Shown one piece after another: positions 32,814 to 41,116 of a stretch of DNA of 64,000 nucleotides. The notes beneath the pieces were generated by a model. The model saw nothing but the letters and a program-made list of their open reading frames with translations. It did no database searches and had not been told where the DNA came from. How positions within the stretch are numbered: position 1 is the stretch's first letter; each line of letters begins with the position of its first letter. The stretch comes from Colwellia sp. C2M11 (lineage in GTDB: Bacteria; Pseudomonadota; Gammaproteobacteria; Enterobacterales; Alteromonadaceae), in contig NZ_JAHKQD010000052.1 of assembly GCF_018860915.1 (NCBI RefSeq), positions 124,001 through 188,000 on the forward strand, read 5' to 3'. A program made the translations under genes and the position numbers.

Positions 32814-33027
32814 TATAATCCGCGCTCCCTACGTTACAAACTGTCTTTTAAATAGTCTGTTTCTTTAGATTTTTGCTTTAATTATATAGCTGATTCTTAG
32901 ATGTGGGTGGTTTAAAGGCGTTAGGCTCGATACTCGAAGGGGTAATTGCGTAGTCTATTATTAACCGACAAATAAAACATAAGTTTGTTTTGTCATTTAA
33001 GTAACATTTTTTAATTTGGGTTTTTTA
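32814..33027 (+). promoter_or_regulatory. rplM-rpsI promoter and long 5' leader
   Basis: A consensus TATAAT lies at 32814-32819, although no good -35 hexamer is visible 17 bp upstream. Transcription from near 32826 would give a leader of about 200 nt before rplM, including the GC-richer stretch at 32905-32955 (GGCGTTAGGCTCGATACTCGAAG region) that can fold. In E. coli the rplM leader is the target of autogenous control by L13. A similar role here is inferred. Confidence 0.5.
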
Positions 33028-33456
33028 ATGAAAACTTTTGTAGCTAAACCAGCAAGCGTACAACGCGAATGGTTCTTAGTGGACGCCGAAGATAAAACTT
33101 TAGGTCGTATCGCTACTGAAATTGCAAGCCGTTTACGCGGTAAGCATAAACCAGAATATACACCTCATGTTGATACTGGCGATTATATCGTTGTAATTAA
33201 TGCTGAGAAAGTACGTGTAACTGGTAACAAAGCGAAAGGTAAAATTTACTATTCGCATACTGAATTCCCTGGCGGTCTTAAGCAAATTAGCTTTGAAAAG
33301 TTAATTGAAAAAGCACCAGAACGTGTTCTTGAATTTGCAGTGAAAGGCATGTTACCTAAAGGTCCTTTAGGTCGTGAAATGTTCCGCAAATTAAAAGTGT
33401 ATGCAGGCTCTGAGCACATGCATACTGCACAACAACCACAACTTTTGGAGCTTTAA
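33028..33456 (+). CDS. rplM: 50S ribosomal protein L13
   Basis: L13 is an early-assembly protein of the large ribosomal subunit. From the ATG at 33028 the protein has 142 residues, identical in length to E. coli L13, with [40 protein letters not shown] and the C-terminal AQQPQ. A TTG at 33016 in the same frame is not needed. It forms an operon with rpsI 3 bp downstream. Confidence 0.98.
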   Translation: MKTFVAKPASVQREWFLVDAEDKTLGRIATEIASRLRGKHKPEYTPHVDTGDYIVVINAEKVRVTGNKAKGKIYYSHTEFPGGLKQISFEKLIEKAPERVLEFAVKGMLPKGPLGREMFRKLKVYAGSEHMHTAQQPQLLEL

Positions 33457-33459
33457 GCA

Positions 33460-33852
33460 ATGGCTGATAATCAATATTACGGTACTGGTCGTCGCAAGAG
33501 CTCAACTGCTCGTGTGTTCATGAAAGCTGGTAACGGTGCAATCACAATTAACAAACGTGACATTTCTGAGTATTTCGGACGTGAAACAGCTCGTATGGTT
33601 GTTCGTCAACCGTTAGAGTTAGTTGAAATGTTAGAAAAGTTTGACTTTAATATCTCTGTAGTAGGTGGTGGTATTTCTGGTCAAGCTGGCGCAATTCGTC
33701 ACGGTATTACTCGTGCATTAATGGAGTTTGATGAAACTTTACGTGGCGGTTTACGCGCGGCTGGTTTTGTTACTCGTGATGCTCGTAAAGTTGAACGTAA
33801 GAAAGTGGGCTTACACAAAGCACGTAAGAAACCACAATTCTCAAAACGTTAA
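33460..33852 (+). CDS. rpsI: 30S ribosomal protein S9
   Basis: S9 sits in the head of the small subunit, and its C-terminal tail reaches the P-site tRNA. The 130 residues show [34 protein letters not shown] and the basic tail ending KKPQFSKR, which carries the functionally important terminal arginine. The length equals E. coli S9. Confidence 0.98.
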   Translation: MADNQYYGTGRRKSSTARVFMKAGNGAITINKRDISEYFGRETARMVVRQPLELVEMLEKFDFNISVVGGGISGQAGAIRHGITRALMEFDETLRGGLRAAGFVTRDARKVERKKVGLHKARKKPQFSKR

Positions 33853-33880
33853 TTTCTTTATATTTTATATATCGAATTCA

Positions 33881-33908
33881 AAAAACCGACCTTGTGTCGG
33901 TTTTTTTA
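33881..33908 (+). terminator. Rho-independent terminator after rpsI
   Basis: AAACCGAC (33883-33890) pairs with GTCGGTTT (33896-33903) across a 5-nt loop, followed by further T. It closes the rplM-rpsI operon. Confidence 0.85.
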
Positions 33909-34026
33909 TATTAATTTTTCGGTAAATTATTTATTTTTCCCCTCGTGAGGTTTGCAGCGTTATCCTCAATTTTACAGCGTTATAGCGTTATAGCGCTGCG
34001 TTTAGGTGAACAACGAAATCACGAAT

Positions 34027-35112
34027 TAGGCGAATAAATTCGCCCCTACTATGTTGGTAATCAATTCTTTCATTGGTGTTTTGTAGGGTCGTTTTTGTAG
34101 GGGCGACTTCAGTCGCCTGATCACAAATACACGTCAATAACATCTGTAATATGTTATATCCCATTATTAGTAGGCGTAGTAGGCGAATAAATTCGCCCCT
34201 ACGATGTTGGTAATCAATTCTTTCATGGATGTTTTGTGGAGCGTTTTGTAGGGGCGACTTCAATCGCCTGATCACAAAACACGTCAATAACATCTGTAAT
34301 ATGTTATATCCCATTAATTAGCAGGCGAATAAATTTAGTAGGCGAATAAATTTAGTAGGCGAATAAATTTAGTAGGCGAATAAATTTAGTAGGCGAATAA
34401 ATTTAGTAGGCGAATAAATTTAGTAGGCGAATAAATTCGCCCCTACTATGATGGTAATCAATTCTTTCATGGGTGTTTTGTGGAGCGTTTTTGTAGGGGC
34501 GACTTCAAGCGCCTGAACACAAATACACGTCAATAACATCTGTATTATATTATATCCCATTATTAGTAGGCGTAGTAGGCGAATAAATTCGCCCCTACGA
34601 TGATGGTAATCAATTCTTTCATTGGTGTTTTGTAGGAGCGTTTTTGTAGGGGCGACTTCAGTCGCCTGAACACAAATACACGTCAATAACATCTGTATTA
34701 TGTTATATCCCATTATTAGTAGGCGTAGTAGGGGCGAATAAATTCGCCCCTACTATGATGGTAATCAATTCTTTCATGGGTGTTTTGTGGAGCGTTTTTG
34801 TAGGGGCGACTTCAAGCGCCTGAACACAAATACACGTCAATAACATCTGTATTATGTTATATCCCATTATTAGTAGGCGTAGTAGGCGAATAAATTCACC
34901 CCTACTATGTTGGTAATCAATTCTTTCATGGGTGTTTTGTGGAGCGTTTTGTAGGGGCAACTTCAGTAGCCTGAACACAAATACACGTCAATAACATCTG
35001 TATTATGTTATATCCCATTATTAGTAGGCGTAGTAGGGGCGAATAAATTCGCCCCTACTATGTTGGTATTCAATTCTTTCGTAGGGCATTTCTGTAAGGG
35101 AGACTGTTGTCA
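34027..35112. repeat. Tandem array of about 153-bp units with REP-like palindromes
   Basis: A shared anchor (CTACKATGWTGGTA) recurs at 34046, 34199, 34443, 34595, 34750, 34902 and 35055. Spacings are 153, 244, 152, 155, 152 and 153 bp, giving six units plus a degenerate last one. Each unit holds two hairpin elements. One is GTAGGGGCGAAT-AA-ATTCGCCCCTAC, perfect at 34728-34753 and 35033-35058 and shortened in other units. The other is GTAGGGGCGACT-TC-AGTCGCC, for example near 34096-34120. A GTAG tetranucleotide followed by a hairpin is typical of REP sequences mobilised by REP-associated tyrosine transposases (RAYT). No transposase gene lies in the window. Because 153 is divisible by three, spurious repetitive ORFs stay open through the array. 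Confidence 0.9.
34323..34437. repeat. 17-bp minisatellite inside the REP array
   Basis: The 17-bp unit AGGCGAATAAATTTAGT starts at 34323, 34340, 34357, 34374, 34391 and 34408, and a seventh start at 34425 runs into the normal ATTCGCCCC arm. The copies are identical by eye. The expansion accounts for the 244-bp spacing between the second and third large units, and multiplies one half of the REP palindrome without its partner. Confidence 0.93.
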
Positions 35113-35405
35113 CCTGTAACTTGATTCAAAATCTTATTCATTAATATCCCAATCTTTTTCGTGTAAGTTACTTTTTATGATGATCAATATCAAAATATTT
35201 TGATATCTACCACACTTAGCTGACTTTTTACCTTGTAAAAAACGACCTATTTCTTTATGATCATAAAAATTTTTTGTCGATGTACCCCTTGGTATAAACT
35301 TGATCAAACAAAAATAAGGCATGTTGCTTATTCATCCTGAGATAATGGATGAGCAATAAGGCTAATAATAATTGTTTGGTAATCAATATGAATTGGAGAG
35401 TGTGA
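35113..35405. promoter_or_regulatory. Upstream region of petABC with a perfect palindrome and an FNR-like site
   Basis: The stretch holds a 20-bp perfect palindrome at 35187-35206 (arms ATATCAAAAT / ATTTTGATAT) and, overlapping it, ATGAT-CAAT-ATCAA at 35180-35193, which matches the FNR/ANR consensus TTGAT-N4-ATCAA at 9 of 10 positions. Both lie about 200 bp before petA. An imperfect hairpin lies around 35319-35360. Regulation of petABC by oxygen through this site is inferred. Confidence 0.4.
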
Positions 35406-35996
35406 ATGAGCAATGTGCCTGTAAATAACGGCCGCAGACGCTTCTTAACGGCGGCTACTGCTGTTGTTGGTGGTGCCGGTGTGGTCGGTGTGGCTGTGCC
35501 TTTCATTGGTTCGTGGAATCCAAGTGCTCGCGCGAAAGCTGCGGGTGCTCCAGTAGAAGTCAATGTAGGTAAAATAGAGCCAGGTCAATTAATCCGTGCA
35601 GAGTGGCGTGGTAAACCTGTTTATGTCGTACGACGTACTGAAGAAACAGTTAATAGCTTAGCCAAGCATGATGATAAACTACGTGATCCTAATTCAGAAG
35701 AAGCTCAACAGCCAGATTATGCTACTAATGCTTATCGTTCTATTAAACCTGAATTTTTAGTTGCGCTAGGAGTTTGTACTCATTTAGGTTGTGCTCCAAC
35801 TTATCATGGTGGCGACTACGAACAGTTTGTTGACGGCGTGAAAGATGGTTTCTTTTGTCCTTGTCATGGTAGTAAATTTGATATGGCTGGGCGTGTATTT
35901 CAAGGGGTTCCTGCACCATTAAACTTAATGGTTCCAGAGCATTCATTTACTAATGACAACACATTATTAATTGGTGTTAGTGAAGGAGAAGCATAA
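35406..35996 (+). CDS. petA: Ubiquinol-cytochrome c reductase, Rieske iron-sulfur subunit
   Basis: The Rieske protein carries the high-potential 2Fe-2S cluster of the cytochrome bc1 complex and passes electrons from ubiquinol to cytochrome c1. The 196 residues start with a twin-arginine-type signal (NNGRRRFL) and one hydrophobic anchor. The cluster ligands are in CTHLGC and CPCHGSKFD. GGAGA lies 8 nt before the ATG. The gene heads the petABC operon, and its stop codon shares a base with the petB ATG. Confidence 0.96.
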   Translation: MSNVPVNNGRRRFLTAATAVVGGAGVVGVAVPFIGSWNPSARAKAAGAPVEVNVGKIEPGQLIRAEWRGKPVYVVRRTEETVNSLAKHDDKLRDPNSEEAQQPDYATNAYRSIKPEFLVALGVCTHLGCAPTYHGGDYEQFVDGVKDGFFCPCHGSKFDMAGRVFQGVPAPLNLMVPEHSFTNDNTLLIGVSEGEA

Positions 35997-37261
35997 TGTT
36001 GGCAAACTTTATGGCTTGGATAGATAAGCGTTTACCAGTAACGGATGCTTGGAATAAGCATGTTGCACAATATCCTGCGCCGAAAAACTTTAACTTTTGG
36101 TACTTCTTTGGCTCTTTAGCTATGTTAGTACTTGTAAATCAAATTTTAACCGGCGTATGGTTAACCATGAGCTATGAACCATCTGGTGATGGTGCATTTG
36201 CCAGTGTTGAATATATTATGCGTGACGTTGATTATGGTTGGTTATTACGTTATATGCATTCTACCGGTGCGTCAGCATTTTTTGTGGTTGTTTATTTACA
36301 CATGATGCGTGGCCTTATGTATGGTTCGTATCAAAAACCACGTGAATTACTGTGGATCTTCGGTATGTTGATCTTCTTAGTATTAATGGCTGAAGCTTTT
36401 ATGGGCTATTTATTACCTTGGGGTAATATGTCTTATTGGGGAGCACAAGTTATTATCTCCCTCTTTGGTGCTATTCCTGTTATTGGTGATGATTTAACAT
36501 TATGGATTCGTGGTGATTATGTTATTTCAGGTGCTACATTAAATCGCTTTTTCGCACTACATGTTATCGCGATGCCATTAGTTTTAGTTATTTTAGTGTT
36601 CTTACATATTCTTGCTTTACATGAAGTTGGTTCAAATAACCCTGAAGGTACAGATGTAAAACAACCTAAAGGTAGTGTTAAACCTGAAGAATTAAGCAAG
36701 TTTAAATTCCATAAGCAATATACGGATAAATACGATATTGTGGATGCAATACCATTCCACCCTTATTACTCTGTAAAAGATATTATGGGTGTTGCTGGTT
36801 TCTTAATTTTATTCTGTTGGGTGATGTTCTTTGCGCCTGAAGGTGGGGGTTACTTTATTGAGGCTCCGAACTTTGAACCTGCTAATGGGTTAAAAACACC
36901 TGAACATATCGCACCTGTTTGGTACTTTGGTCCTTTCTATACAATCTTACGTGTTGTTCCTGATAAGTTATTAGGTGCTATTGCTATGTTTGGTGCCATT
37001 ATTGTATTGTTCTTATTACCATGGTTTGATCGTGGTGTAGTGAAATCTGTTAAGTATCGCTCTAAATGGCACTTGTTTAATTTAATTCAATTTGCAATTT
37101 GTTTTATTATTCTAGGTGTATTAGGTACTTTACCAGCAACACCTGTAGCTAATTTAATTGGTACTATTGCAAGCTTTGGTTACTTTGGTTTCTTCGTAGC
37201 ACTTTGGTTCTATTCTAAGAATGAAAAATGTAAGCCTGTACCAACGAGGATTTCTCACTAA
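35996..37261 (+). CDS. petB: Cytochrome b of the bc1 complex
   Basis: Cytochrome b binds two b-type haems and holds the quinol-oxidising and quinone-reducing sites. The 421-residue protein has about eight membrane helices. Haem-ligand histidines lie in RYMHSTGASAFFVVVYLHMMR and in FALHVIAMPLVLVILVFLHI (spans near residues 82-102 and 182-201). The PEW-equivalent region reads PVWYFGPFYTILR. The 1-nt overlaps with petA and petC indicate a single operon. Confidence 0.96.
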   Translation: MLANFMAWIDKRLPVTDAWNKHVAQYPAPKNFNFWYFFGSLAMLVLVNQILTGVWLTMSYEPSGDGAFASVEYIMRDVDYGWLLRYMHSTGASAFFVVVYLHMMRGLMYGSYQKPRELLWIFGMLIFLVLMAEAFMGYLLPWGNMSYWGAQVIISLFGAIPVIGDDLTLWIRGDYVISGATLNRFFALHVIAMPLVLVILVFLHILALHEVGSNNPEGTDVKQPKGSVKPEELSKFKFHKQYTDKYDIVDAIPFHPYYSVKDIMGVAGFLILFCWVMFFAPEGGGYFIEAPNFEPANGLKTPEHIAPVWYFGPFYTILRVVPDKLLGAIAMFGAIIVLFLLPWFDRGVVKSVKYRSKWHLFNLIQFAICFIILGVLGTLPATPVANLIGTIASFGYFGFFVALWFYSKNEKCKPVPTRISH

Positions 37262-37959
37262 TGAAAAAATTACTGTTAATTTTATGTGCGCTTGTTCCAT
37301 TATTTGCCACGGCGGCAGGTCCAAGTATGCAACTAGACAAAGCAAATAATGATTTATCAGATAAAGAATCATTAAAAAATGGTTTTAAAACGTATGTTAA
37401 TTATTGTTTAGGTTGTCACCAATTAGGGTATCAACGTTATAATCGTACCTTTACTGATTTAGGTATTGATAATGCAGATGGTGTTGAAAATTACATGTAC
37501 ACAGGCGAAAAAGTTGGTGATCATATCACCAACACTATGCCTAAAAAAGAAGCCGCTAGTTGGTTTGGTACAGCGCCACCTGATTTAACGTTAGAAGCAC
37601 GTTTACGTAGCCCAGATTGGATATATACTTATTTACGTTCTTTTTATATGGATGATAGTCGTCCATTTGGTGTAAATAACAAAGTATTTAAAGATGTTGG
37701 TATGCCACATGTGTTACAAGATCTGCAAGGTGTTAGTTCACTTGACGAACATGGGCACATGACACCTGCGATGGGTGGTAGTTTAACAACAGAAGAGTAT
37801 GATGTTGTTGTTCGTGATTTAACTAACTTTTTAGAATACGTTGGTGAGCCAAGTAAGTTAGAACGTAAAAGCTTAGGCTACAAAGTATTAATTTTCTTGT
37901 TTGTCTTCTTTATTATTGCTTATTTCCTTAAGAGAGAATATTGGAAAGACATACATTAA
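37261..37959 (+). CDS. petC: Cytochrome c1 of the bc1 complex
   Basis: Cytochrome c1 transfers electrons from the Rieske centre to soluble cytochrome c. The 232 residues begin with a cleavable Sec signal (KKLLLILCALVPLFATAAG), then the haem-binding CLGCH motif near residue 51. A distal methionine is probably in the DVGMPHVL segment, and a single C-terminal membrane anchor (about 205-222) is followed by KREYWKDIH. Confidence 0.96.
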   Translation: MKKLLLILCALVPLFATAAGPSMQLDKANNDLSDKESLKNGFKTYVNYCLGCHQLGYQRYNRTFTDLGIDNADGVENYMYTGEKVGDHITNTMPKKEAASWFGTAPPDLTLEARLRSPDWIYTYLRSFYMDDSRPFGVNNKVFKDVGMPHVLQDLQGVSSLDEHGHMTPAMGGSLTTEEYDVVVRDLTNFLEYVGEPSKLERKSLGYKVLIFLFVFFIIAYFLKREYWKDIH

Positions 37960-38018
37960 TAACAATGTAGACGGTTAACTTGAAGAAAGTAATTAGGCTT
38001 ACTTTAAGGTGATATTAT

Positions 38019-38066
38019 AGCGCGACGGGTTTCCACGTAAGGAAACTTCATCGCGCTTTTGTTTTA
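38019..38066 (+). terminator. Two-step hairpin terminator after petABC
   Basis: An outer stem AGCGCGA (38019-38025) / TCGCGCT (38051-38057) encloses an inner stem GTTTCC (38029-38034) / GGAAAC (38041-38046), followed by a T-rich tract. It separates petABC from sspAB. Confidence 0.8.
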
Positions 38067-38084
38067 TAAAGAATAGGAGGCCCT

Positions 38085-38729
38085 ATGGCCGTAGCAGCAA
38101 ATAAACGTTCAGTAATGACGTTATTCTCGCATGCTGATGATATGTATAGTCATCAAACACGTATAGTATTAGCAGAAAAAGGTGTTGGTGTTGATATTAA
38201 TTATGTTGATTTGGCAAACTTACCGGAAGATTTGATTGATTTAAATCCCTATGGAACAGTGCCAACATTGATTGATCGTGAATTAGCCCTTTATGAAGCT
38301 AAAATTATTATTGAATATTTAGATGAACGTTTTCCTCATCCACCATTAATGCCTGTTTACCCAGTATCACGTGGCCGTAGTCGCTTAATGATGCACCGTA
38401 TTGAAAATGATTGGTATAGCTTAGCAAAAACTATTTTAACGGGTAGTGCTGAGCAAGCGCAAAAAGCACGTCAAGAGTTAAAAGAAAGCTTGTTGAGTGT
38501 AGCTCCAATATTAAATGAAGCTCCTTATTTTATGAGTGAAGAGTACAGCTTAGTTGATTGTTACTTAGCACCATTACTATGGCGTTTACCTGCTTTTGGT
38601 ATTGAACTTGAAGGTCTTGATGGCTCAAAAGAGCTGAAAACTTACATGTTACGCTTATTTGAACGTGAATCATTTCAAGCTTCATTAACTGAAGATGAAC
38701 GTGAATTACGTTTTGGTCATCCTGCTTAA
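38085..38729 (+). CDS. sspA: Stringent starvation protein A
   Basis: SspA is a glutathione-S-transferase-fold protein that binds RNA polymerase and remodels transcription in starvation and stress. The 214 residues have the GST N-domain (MTLFSHADDMYSHQTRIVLAEKG), LNPYGTVPTLIDRELALYEAKIIIEYLDERFPHPPLMP region and the helical C-domain. A strong AGGAGG ribosome binding site precedes the ATG. It sits after rplM-rpsI and petABC, as in many marine gammaproteobacteria, and is followed by sspB. Confidence 0.96.
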   Translation: MAVAANKRSVMTLFSHADDMYSHQTRIVLAEKGVGVDINYVDLANLPEDLIDLNPYGTVPTLIDRELALYEAKIIIEYLDERFPHPPLMPVYPVSRGRSRLMMHRIENDWYSLAKTILTGSAEQAQKARQELKESLLSVAPILNEAPYFMSEEYSLVDCYLAPLLWRLPAFGIELEGLDGSKELKTYMLRLFERESFQASLTEDERELRFGHPA

Positions 38730-38730
38730 T

Positions 38731-39225
38731 ATGGTTGACGCGACTTCTATAAAAATGACTTCTAATAAGCCTTATTTAGTTGGGGCTTTTTATGACTGGA
38801 TTTCAGACAACGATTTAACGCCATACATTGTAGTAGATGTGAGTGTTTACGGTGTTTTGGTGCCTATGTCTTATGTCAATGATGGTCAAATTGTATTAAA
38901 TATAGCATCACCTGCTGTTGGCAGTATTGCTATGGGTGAAAAAGCTATTGAGTTTAGTGCGCGTTTTGGCGGAAAACTCGAGCATATGACCGTACCTTAT
39001 GGCGCAATTTCAGCTATCTATGCTAAAGAAAATGGTGCTGGTACTTCATTTGCAGTAGAGCACCCAAGTGATGATGAGATTAATGCTAAAGATAGTTTGA
39101 TTACTGATGAGACTGAAGCCAAGGCAAAAATTAAGCCGAGTCTGAGTAGTGTTTCCTCTGGTGATAAACCAGCAGAATTGAAAAAGTCGTCTAAAAGTAA
39201 AGCTAGTTTAAAAGTTATTAAGTAA
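38731..39225 (+). CDS. sspB: ClpXP protease specificity-enhancing factor SspB
   Basis: SspB delivers ssrA-tagged and other substrates to ClpXP. The protein (164 residues from this start) has the substrate-binding core beginning KPYLVGAFYDWISDNDLTPY and containing NIASPAVGSIAMG and YAKENGAGTSF. A low-complexity linker follows, and the C terminus ASLKVIK corresponds to the XB motif that docks on ClpX. The ATG at 38731 is 1 nt after the sspA stop. ATG 38755 is also possible. Confidence 0.95.
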   Translation: MVDATSIKMTSNKPYLVGAFYDWISDNDLTPYIVVDVSVYGVLVPMSYVNDGQIVLNIASPAVGSIAMGEKAIEFSARFGGKLEHMTVPYGAISAIYAKENGAGTSFAVEHPSDDEINAKDSLITDETEAKAKIKPSLSSVSSGDKPAELKKSSKSKASLKVIK

Positions 39226-39413
39226 AAATAGGGCTCTCGTTCTATAACTTGTTTATATAAAACCTTTTTATTGAACTTTAAATAGTAAGGTTTTTAATTA
39301 TATTAGGATGATGGACTCTAGTTTGAGTAAAGAATCTTATTTACACCATAAGTCTTTATTTAAGAGGATAATGCTTTAGTTACTAATGATAAAAGCATTC
39401 TCAAAGCGTAGAT

Positions 39414-39446
39414 ACGATGTATTCTGTAACCGACAGAATACATCGT
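39414..39446. terminator. 14-bp perfect inverted repeat between convergent sspB and dolP
   Basis: ACGATGTATTCTGT (39414-39427) pairs with ACAGAATACATCGT (39433-39446) around AACCG. It lies between the ends of convergent genes, which fits a bidirectional terminator, but neither side has a strong T-run. Confidence 0.5.
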
Positions 39447-39503
39447 CTTATAACGAATATCAGCATTGATTAATGTTTGGGTTGTTAACAATACAGTTAA
39501 CGG

Positions 39504-40100
39504 TTAAATATATTCAAACGCTTTAAATACCTTATTAACTCCACTAATGTTACGAGTAATATTTACCGCAGCATCAGCCTCTTTTTTAGATACAATTCCC
39601 ATTAAGAAAACCTCGCCATTTTCTGTGATAACTTTAATGTTCTTACCATTAACACTACTATCAGAAAATAAGGCCGTTTTTACTTTTGAAGTTAGCCATA
39701 TATCATTGGTGCGTGTAGTTACCGAAGTAATACTACCAATACGTATTTGATTATGTACACGTACTACCCCTTCAATTTCGCTAATAATCTTGATTGCTTG
39801 ATCTTTAAGGTAAGTGGTAGGTGCTTGCCCAATAATCAATACCGAACCATTTACGCTTGTTAGGTGTAAATTTGTATTGTCACTTAAGGCTTTATTTTTT
39901 GCGATACGATTATAAGCATTAACTTGAATAGTTTGGTCGTCAATTTGATTACCTATACTACGACGATCTGTTGCCATACTTGCACCAGCAGTAATAGCGA
40001 CTACTGTGACTGCTGTACAACCTTGTAAAATACCTAATAGGAGTAGTGTGCTAACAATTTTTGTTGGTCGATTCTTCGAAATTTTAGATAAAATAGCCAT
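39504..40100 (-). CDS. dolP: Outer-membrane BON-domain lipoprotein DolP
   Basis: DolP (YraP) is a dual-BON-domain outer-membrane lipoprotein linked to envelope integrity and BAM function. The 198 residues carry a lipoprotein signal ending in a lipobox LQGC near residue 28, followed by two BON domains (about 55-120 and 130-195), each with the pattern of a short helix then VxGxV and a conserved Gly. It lies downstream of diaA, as in E. coli (lpoA-yraN-diaA-dolP). Confidence 0.92.
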   Translation of the reverse strand: MAILSKISKNRPTKIVSTLLLLGILQGCTAVTVVAITAGASMATDRRSIGNQIDDQTIQVNAYNRIAKNKALSDNTNLHLTSVNGSVLIIGQAPTTYLKDQAIKIISEIEGVVRVHNQIRIGSITSVTTRTNDIWLTSKVKTALFSDSSVNGKNIKVITENGEVFLMGIVSKKEADAAVNITRNISGVNKVFKAFEYI

Positions 40101-40106
40101 AGTTAA

Positions 40107-40730
<624 letters not shown>

Positions 40731-40741
40731 TTAAACATTGA

Positions 40742-41116
40742 CTAAAAAGCATTCTTTAGCCAAGTAACTTGTGGTTGGTTAATATCACCTTCTAGAGCAA
40801 TAACGTCAAACCTACAAGGGGTATTATATTCATTTAAATTGGCTTTATGCAGAAAAAATGCAACACAATGTTTAATTTTTTGTTGTTTTGATTGAGAAAC
40901 GGCAGAAATGGCACCGCCAAAGTTGTTATTTTTACGATATTTTACTTCAATGAAGACGAGTGTATCTCCGTCTTTCATAATAAGATCTATTTCACCTTTT
41001 CGACAGTGAAAGTTTTTATCTATAAAAAGTAAACCTTGTTGGGTTAGATATTGCTGGGCAAAGCCTTCACTAGCTTTGCCTTTACTCTGACTTGTTGGCG
41101 TTTTATTCCATGCCAA
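40742..41116 (-). CDS. yraN: UPF0102 family protein YraN
   Basis: YraN is a small predicted endonuclease-fold protein of unknown role. The 124 residues include KGKASEGFAQQYLTQQGL, the GEIDLIMKDGDTLVFIEVKYR core with the acidic and lysine residues of a PD-(D/E)xK-like nuclease, and CRFDVIALEG. It overlaps the end of lpoA by 14 nt and lies just before diaA. Confidence 0.92.
   Translation of the reverse strand: MAWNKTPTSQSKGKASEGFAQQYLTQQGLLFIDKNFHCRKGEIDLIMKDGDTLVFIEVKYRKNNNFGGAISAVSQSKQQKIKHCVAFFLHKANLNEYNTPCRFDVIALEGDINQPQVTWLKNAF

Noticed and set aside
33988-34978. Three minus-strand ORFs of 91-108 codons that encode repeated MGYNI-type peptides
   Set aside because: They lie wholly inside the 153-bp tandem array. 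Because 153 is a multiple of three, one open unit stays open through all copies. The repeats diverge without regard to codon position and there is no ribosome binding site.
34027-35112. Possible CRISPR array
   Set aside because: Units are about 153 bp and alike over their full length, with no unique spacers between short repeats and no cas genes.
35134-35322. 62-codon minus-strand ORF upstream of petA
   Set aside because: No family resemblance and no ribosome binding site. It covers the palindrome and FNR-like site and is probably chance.
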